Source of the DNA: an uncultured Oscillospiraceae bacterium
Lineage (GTDB): Bacteria; Bacillota; Clostridia; Oscillospirales; Oscillospiraceae
DNA: 8,894 nt
Direction: 5' to 3'
Assembly (NCBI GenBank): GCA_934675115.1
Contig: CAKUPH010000086.1
Location: 1 to 8,894, forward strand
In this document: piece by piece, positions 1 to 5,600 of the stretch
How the letters are laid out: each line of letters opens with the position of its first letter
How positions within the stretch are numbered: position 1 is the first letter of the stretch
The notes under the pieces: model-generated
Told to the model about the DNA's origin: nothing
The model's database searches: none
Seen by the model: the letters and a program-made list of their open reading frames with translations, nothing else
Translations under genes and position numbers: made by a program

Positions 1-94
1 TAGCCGGAGCAACCTGCTCAATCGAATCTTTATAACAAGAGGGCGGAGGACTGTTTACAGCTCGAGCGCTTGGCTCATCAAAGAAGCCGTCCAT
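1..94 (-). CDS. Possible N-terminal part of an unidentified protein, running off the left edge
   Basis: I do not recognise this protein. An open frame starts at ATG (94-92) and stays open for 31 codons to the window edge, beginning MDGFFDEPSARAV and rich in Pro and Ser. A purine-rich GGGAGGG (107-101) sits 6 nt before this ATG. A second ATG at 98-96 is in another frame that stops after six codons, so the downstream ATG is preferred. The start lies only about 20 nt from the inverted repeat at 114-173, which is the layout of a first gene just inside the end of an inserted element. The plus strand also has a frame open through this stretch (2-185), so coding status is uncertain. No domain can be assigned from so short a piece. 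Confidence 0.33.
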   Translation of the reverse strand, partial: MDGFFDEPSARAVNSPPPSCYKDSIEQVAPA

Positions 95-108
95 CCATTG
101 CCCTCCCA

Positions 109-2046
109 TTATAACAAAAATAAGCATAGCCTCCGAGGCTTCCTATACGCTTCGGGTGCTATGCTTATTTTGTACCAGACAAAGTAGCTGTCGCCGCCTG
201 CGGCGGTGGTGCCGAACTTCTCGGACTCGTTGGCGATGTTGAAGTGCTGACCGTAGGCGTTGGAGCCGGAGTCGTGGCTGCCCACGACGGTGGCCGCCGG
301 GAGGCCGGTGAGCACGTCGTGATCGAGGTAGCCGTCATACTGGCCCTCATCGGATGAGCCGTTGACTTGGTCGCCCGCGGAGAGCAGGAAGGAAATATCG
401 GAGAAGTTCTTATCGCTGCGGATGAGGTTCAACGTTTTGTCCCAGCCGAGGATGTCGCTCTGGGTGCTGCCCGCGCCGATCTGCGGGTCGCCCACGTAGG
501 CGAAGGAGAACGCGCCGCCGTCATCGGTGGTGAACGAGTACACGTCGCTCTTCTGGCCCGCGTTGGTCAGCTGATAGTAGTAGGTGGTGCCGGGCTGAAG
601 ATCGGTGACGGTGACCTGACAGCTCTGCTGGCCGTCGTTGGCGGTGGCCGGCGTGACAGCGTAGGTCTGTGCGCCGGTCATCGCGTCGTTTGCCGCGATG
701 GCGAGGGAAGCCTCACCAGCGAGCATGGAGTACCAGGTGAAGCCTATCTGGCTCTCGTCCGCGCCCATGGACAGGCTGATGTTGGACTGATAATCCACAG
801 CCTCATCGGAGAGCGCCAGCTCGGGCAGCCCGAAGAAGATGTCGGAGCTGCCGTCGGCGCGGTTGTGCAGCTCGACCGCCACGGTGTTCTCGCCCTCGTG
901 CAGAGCGGAAAGGGCGGCGGGGTCGATGATCTCAAAATCCTGCTCCATGGGGTTCCCGCCTGCGACGTTGGCGCTGTAGCTGCTGTTCGTGTCACAGCCC
1001 GCATCGTTGAAGGCCGCCGCACGGACACCGTTGATGTAGACGATCGCGGCGTCGTCGTACTGGATGCGGCCGACGAGCTTGGTCATCTCCGCGAGCTGGT
1101 CCGCAGTGAGCGTCACCGCCGTGCGGAAGTAGTAGGTGGGATAGTTGGTGTCATCACCGGGGCACCCGGCGAGGAGGGTCTTCGCACCATCGTGCAGAGA
1201 ATCTCTCTTGGAACCGAAGGCGCCCTGAGCCGTTTTCCACCGGGAATCGTCAAAGCCGGGCGCGGTCCAGCTGGTACGGTCATAGTCCGCGGCAGCAGGA
1301 TCTCCCGCAGGGTCCGTATTATCGTCCAGATAGGACCAGACGGTATTCTGACCGATCAGCGTTGTCTGCGTCGGCAGGACCTCGGTGGAGAAGGTCAGGC
1401 CGCCGGGCATGGAAAACCAGATATCCGAGCTGCCCACGCTCTCATTGTGGATCTCCACGGCGACGGTGTTGATGCCATCGACCAGATTGAGCGCAGCCAC
1501 GTCGGTGATCTCGATGTCGCTGGTGGTGTCTGCCTTCTTGCTGCAATAGCTGCTGTTGGAGTCACAGCCATCGTCGTTGAAGCCGGCAGCGCGGACGCCG
1601 TTGATGTACAGGATGGCGGCATCATCATACTTGATGCTGCCGACGATCTTTGTAACGGCGGAGGCATCGGGGATAGTCACCTGCGTGCGGAAGTAGTAGG
1701 TGGGGTAGTTGTCGCCGTTCCCATCCGCGCCGCCGATGCCGTCGAGCTTGTTGGCCGCGCCGTCGGAGGTGATGGTGTCGCCGTCCTTCTTGCCGCCGAA
1801 GGTGCCTTTGGCGGTCTTCCAGCCGGAATCGTCGAAGTCGGCGGCGGTCCAACTGGTGCGGTCATAGCCCTCGCTGTCCGGATCGCCCGCGGGGTCGCTG
1901 TTGTCGTCCAGATATCGCCAGACGGTCGAGTCGTCAATTTGAGTGGGTGCCTGTGCGTTTTCCGCTGAGTCGCCCTCAGCAAGAGCGCTGGGGAGCATGC
2001 TCAGCATCAGGGCAAACGCGAGCAGGCAGCTTGTCAATCGTTTCAT
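109..2046 (-). CDS. Secreted purple-acid-phosphatase-like metallophosphoesterase, C-terminally truncated
   Basis: The chosen start is ATG at 2046, preceded by GGAAGGAGAAG (a strong RBS) and followed by a signal peptide: MKR, a hydrophobic run, and cleavage probably after ALA at residue 23. An ATG 19 codons upstream is open but has neither. Of 645 residues, two homologous jelly-roll-like domains occupy about 37-222 and 232-415, both with TVW.YLDD, DRTSWTA..FDDS and NYPTYYFRT. An Fn3-like purple acid phosphatase N-domain follows (about 420-510, PGTTYYYQL), then a calcineurin-like domain from about 511: GDPQIG (D520, Q522), SAGDQVN (D559) and GSHD (589-592). Family members have GN-H-D/E at the last motif, so Asn is replaced by Ser590. 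After Lys626 the frame enters the inverted repeat and adds 19 unrelated residues before TAA. The later His and GHxH metal ligands are missing, so phosphoesterase activity is unlikely. The intact family hydrolyses phosphate esters outside the cell. It could still be displayed as a binding protein; I judge it a truncated gene. Confidence 0.85.
   Translation of the reverse strand: MKRLTSCLLAFALMLSMLPSALAEGDSAENAQAPTQIDDSTVWRYLDDNSDPAGDPDSEGYDRTSWTAADFDDSGWKTAKGTFGGKKDGDTITSDGAANKLDGIGGADGNGDNYPTYYFRTQVTIPDASAVTKIVGSIKYDDAAILYINGVRAAGFNDDGCDSNSSYCSKKADTTSDIEITDVAALNLVDGINTVAVEIHNESVGSSDIWFSMPGGLTFSTEVLPTQTTLIGQNTVWSYLDDNTDPAGDPAAADYDRTSWTAPGFDDSRWKTAQGAFGSKRDSLHDGAKTLLAGCPGDDTNYPTYYFRTAVTLTADQLAEMTKLVGRIQYDDAAIVYINGVRAAAFNDAGCDTNSSYSANVAGGNPMEQDFEIIDPAALSALHEGENTVAVELHNRADGSSDIFFGLPELALSDEAVDYQSNISLSMGADESQIGFTWYSMLAGEASLAIAANDAMTGAQTYAVTPATANDGQQSCQVTVTDLQPGTTYYYQLTNAGQKSDVYSFTTDDGGAFSFAYVGDPQIGAGSTQSDILGWDKTLNLIRSDKNFSDISFLLSAGDQVNGSSDEGQYDGYLDHDVLTGLPAATVVGSHDSGSNAYGQHFNIANESEKFGTTAAGGDSYFVWYKISIAPEAYRKPRRLCLFLL
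114..173. repeat. Long near-perfect inverted repeat at the truncation point of the phosphatase gene (element end or bidirectional terminator)
   Basis: The outer arms are 114-130 and 158-173 (ACAAAAATAAGCATAGC against GCTATGCTTATTTTGT, one extra A on the left). The inner arms are 133-139 and 149-155 (CCGAGGC against GCTTCGG, one G-T wobble), and the loop is 140-148. The T-rich outer arms make it usable as a Rho-independent terminator in both directions. The phosphatase frame loses family resemblance exactly where this repeat begins (Lys codon at 171-169) and ends on a TAA at 111-109, just beyond its far edge. That position is what one expects of an inserted palindromic element or the tip of a mobile element. 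It does not show the integron attC core pattern (RYYYAAC...GTTRRRY). Confidence 0.7.
790..1940 (-). repeat. Tandem duplication encoding two jelly-roll-like domains of the phosphatase
   Basis: Two units of roughly 190 codons (about 1380-1940 and 790-1350) encode domains that can be aligned by eye along their whole length. Shared landmarks are YLDDN.DPAGDP, DRTSWTA, a WKTA..F.G.K block, NYPTYYFRT, YDDAA..YINGVRAA.FND.GCD.NSSY and NTVAVE.HN...GSSD. The conserved core suggests a galactose-binding-like or carbohydrate-binding fold; this is inference from pattern, not a database match. Divergence is greatest in the loop before NYPTYYFRT. Confidence 0.75.
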
Positions 2047-2117
2047 TTTTGTTCTTCTCCTTCCATGATCGTGACATGCAGACTGATATGAATGCATGAT
2101 CAAGATTAAAGAAGCGG

Positions 2118-2146
2118 AGTAAAATTCACAACGGGGTATCTGTAAA
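2118..2146 (-). promoter_or_regulatory. Candidate sigma-A promoter of the truncated phosphatase
   Basis: On the minus strand TTTACA (2146-2141) and TTTACT (2123-2118) are separated by 17 nt, matching 5/6 and 4/6 of the -35 and -10 consensus. Transcription would start near 2111, giving a leader of about 65 nt to the ATG at 2046. This is the best candidate in an AT-richer gap, but the -10 is weak. Confidence 0.42.
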
Positions 2147-2157
2147 GTCTAAGTGAA
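2119..2157 (-). promoter_or_regulatory. Possible PhoP/PhoB-type direct repeats overlapping the phosphatase promoter
   Basis: Reading the minus strand, TTCACT (2157-2152), TTTACA (2146-2141) and TTTTAC (2124-2119) start at offsets 0, 11 and 33. The unit at offset 22 (CCCGTT) does not match. Known PhoP boxes in Firmicutes are TT(A/C/T)ACA-like hexamers spaced by 5 nt, that is every 11 nt. A phosphate-starvation operator would suit a secreted phosphoesterase, but only three of four positions fit, and the match is easy to obtain by chance in AT-rich DNA. Confidence 0.22.
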
Positions 2158-2187
2158 GTTTGCTGCCGTTAGGTTCTGAACGGCGAT

Positions 2188-2509
2188 ATTGCGTCTACTA
2201 CCATCGGCAGCCATATCGCACAAAGACGGTGGGCACAGAATCTGACACGGGAGCAACCGGAAGAACAGATGCTTATCCAACAAAACCATCTCAAAATGGA
2301 ATACGGACAAGTGCTTGCCAGATTATTGCATGATTCAGACGCTGTGTAATGCGCTCCGCGTGACAATTCCAGAGCTGATGGACGGTGAGGGCGCGGCGAA
2401 GAACCGTGTGCAGGAACTCATATTCGGACTTCTCTACAGTAGAGGTATCCTAGCGGGTATTATCATGGTTGGCCAGAAAAATTCCACAGCAGTGACAAGA
2501 CGTTGTTGA
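2188..2509 (+). pseudogene. Frameshifted remnant of an XRE-family helix-turn-helix regulator
   Basis: The plus strand, frame of 2188, encodes TTIGSHIAQRRWAQNLTREQ followed by a degraded helix-turn-helix and K.EYGQVL, then stops at 2347. The next frame, from about 2315, continues without gap as LPDYCMIQTLCNALRVTIPELMDGE, which is the usual end of a Cro/CI-type domain. A single inserted T around 2314-2316 explains the switch: GQV-LPDY is the expected wording. The first frame has no ATG; ATT at 2188 may be a mutated start. The Leu normally found after REQ is Pro here. After the HTH part, a hydrophobic stretch (LIFGLLYSRGILAGIIMVGQ) hints at a former membrane-attached C-terminus. The repaired length would be about 106 codons. 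It is divergent from the phosphatase and ends just before the terminator at 2519-2561. Non-functional as it stands. Confidence 0.65.
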
Positions 2510-2518
2510 GCCAATATG

Positions 2519-2561
2519 AAAACACGGGATACGGCCTGGTGCAGGCCATATCCCGTGTTTT
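2519..2561. terminator. Bidirectional Rho-independent terminator between convergent units
   Basis: 19-nt arms 2519-2537 and 2543-2561 (AAAACACGGGATACGGCCT with its complement, one mismatch) enclose a 5-nt loop. The arms begin with A-runs and end with T-runs on both strands, so it can stop transcription both from the XRE remnant (plus) and from the SLH protein gene (minus, whose stop lies about 75 nt away). Confidence 0.88.
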
Positions 2562-2636
2562 TACAATGTTCTGAGCGGCTATGACGTTGTCCTTATGCGG
2601 AGGTAACTTTCGCGGCAGGGGCTTTTGGGTGTGAGA

Positions 2637-5600
2637 TCAGGCTTCGCTGTACGCCCGGTAGAGGAAGGTCACGATTTGGGCGCGGGTACAGCTGCTTTCG
2701 GGACTGAAAACATCCGTGCCGGTGCCGTTGGTGACGCCGGTGCTGACCGCCCAGCGGACGGCCTCGGTGTAGTACGTCTCCGCCGGAACGTCGGTAAAGC
2801 GCATGGCGTAATTCACCACAGGGCGGCCAAGGCTGCGCCAGAGGAAGGTCACGGCCTGGGCACGGGTGCACACGGCGTCGGGGCTGAAGCGGCCATCGCC
2901 GGTGCCGGAGGTGATGCTCTGCTCCACAGCCCACGCCACGGCTTTGGCGTAGTAAGCGTCGGCGGGAACGTCGGTAAAGCTGCCCGTATTCTGCGGCTCG
3001 GGGCTGCCCGCCGCCCGCCAGAGGAAGGTGACGATCTGCGCCCGGTTACAGAGCCGGTCGGGGCCGAACAGGCCGCCGCCCACGCCGCCGGTGATGCCGT
3101 TTTCGGCGGCCCACTTCACGGCGTCGGAATAGTAGCTGCCGTCAGGCACGTCGTCAAAGGCGCTGTCCGCGGTCTTGTCGGTGAAGCTGGCGCTGACTGT
3201 CACGTTGGAAGCGGGCATGACGAAGGTATACGTCCCGCTTCCGGCGGCGGTGAGGGCAATGGCACTGCCGTTCTCGCCTGCGGCGGTCAGACGGTCCAGC
3301 CGATAGCCGTCGTCCGGGGTCACAGTGACGATGACCGTTTCGCCCTCGGCGGCGGAGCTGCGGCTGAGCCGCAGGGAGCCGTGAGCCCCCCACGAGGCGG
3401 ATATGGTGTACTGCTTCGCGCCGGGGATCATGACGAGGGTGTTCAGCTCCGCCGGTTCGGAGACGGTCTGCACGGACAGGCTGTCCAGATAGTTGGTCAC
3501 GACGCAGCGGTACTGCCAGCCTTTCATGGCGGGGGAGACGCCAGCAGTCGTGTAGCTGTCGGACACAGCGCCGGGAATGTCCTCAAAGTCGCCTTTTTCG
3601 GACTTTTTGACCTGCCACTGATAGCGCAGGGCCTGGTTGCCCTCGGCGGTTACGGAGAACCACCCCTGATAGCCCAGATAGACCGACGAATCCTGAGGCT
3701 GGGCGGTGATGACGGGGGCGCCCACCACGGTGAGGAGCGCCGGGTCGGAATAGGCGGTGCTGGTCACATCGCCGAAGGTGTTGCTTGCCGCGCAGCGGTA
3801 GAGCCAGGCGTTCATGGCGGCGGTGGCATCCACCCGGAGGGTGTCGGACGTTTCGCCGTCGATGTCCTCAAAATCGCCGCCGGCGGTCTTTTTCACCTGC
3901 CACTGATAGGTGATCGAGTGATTGCCGGACGCGGCGGCGGTAAACTCCGCCGTCTCCCCGGCCCGGAGGGTGACGTCGCCGGGCTGGGCGGAGAACACGG
4001 GGATGTCCACCACGGTGAGGGACGCGGTGCCGGTGAACCGCTCCGCCTGCGTGTTGTTATAATCAGCGTAGGTGAAGGTCACGCGGCAGCGGTACTCCGC
4101 CGCCGTCCGGGCGCTGGAGATGGTCAGGGTGCTGCCGGTCTCGCCGGGCAGGTCGTTCCAGCTTTCCCCGTCCTTGATCTGCCACTGATAAGCGGGCTCC
4201 GCGCCCTCCAGAGCTTCCAGCGTGACACGGAATATGGCTTCGCCGTCGGCGAGGACGGCAACATCCTCGGGCTGGCCGGTGACGGCGGGGACATAGAGCA
4301 GGGTGAACACGGGGGAGACGGCCTCGTGATCCTCGCCGCCGTAAGTGTTCACGGCCCGGCAGCGGTACTGCGTCCTGTGGAGGGCGCGGGTCATGGTGCC
4401 GGTGCAGGATGCGTCAGTTTCGCCGTTGATAATCGTCCAGTTCTGGCCGTCAAAGACCTCCCACTGGTAAGTGGGCGCGGGCGCGCCCGCGGCGGTGACA
4501 GTCAGGGTGAAGGCTTCGCCGTCGGACAGGGTGAGAACGGTGTCCTCGGTGGGAGCGACGAAGGAGGGCGGCTCCACCGTGGAGAGCTTCATGCCGCCGT
4601 TTCCGTCGGGAACGGGGTAGTAGGTCTCCTGATTTTCGCCCTCGCCCAGCGCGGCGGAGACGACGGTGGCCCCCTCCGGCAGCCAGAGGGTGATCTTGCC
4701 GCTGCCGTCGGTGTAGATGTTGCCGCTGTCGAAGCTGCTGCCCTCGGGCATGCCGGAAATATCAAGGCCGGTGACCTTGGTCTGGCCGGTGACGCCGGTG
4801 AAGGTGAACTCCTGCCGGGTCAGCTCCTGACCCGCGCTGTTGTACACCTTGCCGGTTGGCTCGAAGTCCACACTGCCGCCGTCGATGGTGATGCGGGCGC
4901 AGTCAATGACGCCCAGCCCGATGACGGTGCTGTTTTTCACGGTGAGGGACGCAAGGGCCGTGGGTGTGGCGCGGTCGGCGCACTGGTTGGTGACGATGCT
5001 GTCCAGAATGGTCAGGCTGCTGGAGTCCGCGCTGGTATTGCCGAAGGCGCGGGTCGTGCCGTTGAGGGCCAGCGTGCCGGTGGTGTCTGTACTCTTGATG
5101 GTCAGGCCGCCGGGCAGGTCAAAGACCGGCTTGCCGTTTTCGGTGCGGAACTCGTTGGACGTACCGTTGATGAGATTGAGGGTCAGATGGCCGTCGCCGC
5201 CGAGGAGATTGCTGATCCGGACCTCGGCACAGGAGTAGTTGGTCGGCATCATGCGCAGCGTGTCGAGCATGACCTCGTGCTGGCCGGACAGGATGAGCAT
5301 GTCATAGCCCGCGACATATCCGAAGCCCTCCGGGGTCTTGAGGGTGATGCCGTACTCCTCGTCGTAGTCGATCCAGTAGGTTCCGCCGTCCCGGTAGTCG
5401 GGGCAGGCCTGCCGCCCGATCCCGGATGTTCCGCCTTCACCGATGGAAACATACGTGAACTGCCGGAAGGCCATGGTGCCAGACATGAGCAGGTGGCCGG
5501 TGACGAACAGGGTGCCCGTCGCGGAGTTGTCGGACTTGGCGATGATCTGAAGCTCCGGATTGGCGCTGGCCCAGTAGGTGACGCCGCCCACGTTGGCCTG

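Noticed and set aside
108..116. Extended -10-like TGTTATAAT on the minus strand before the left-edge ORF
   Set aside because: Transcription would start within the GGGAGGG ribosome binding site, leaving no usable leader, and there is no -35 at the right distance.
114..173. Palindrome as an integron attC site
   Set aside because: The arms lack RYYYAAC/GTTRRRY core sites and there is no integrase or cassette array in view.
367..1968. 533-residue plus-strand open frame opposite the phosphatase
   Set aside because: Same antisense composition artefact; the minus strand has a signal peptide, RBS and family motifs.
2640..4580. CRISPR-like or satellite repeats in the region of repeated DNA
   Set aside because: The repeats are in-frame protein domain units (SLH and Ig-like) of 180-290 nt with diverged sequence, not short identical repeats with spacers.
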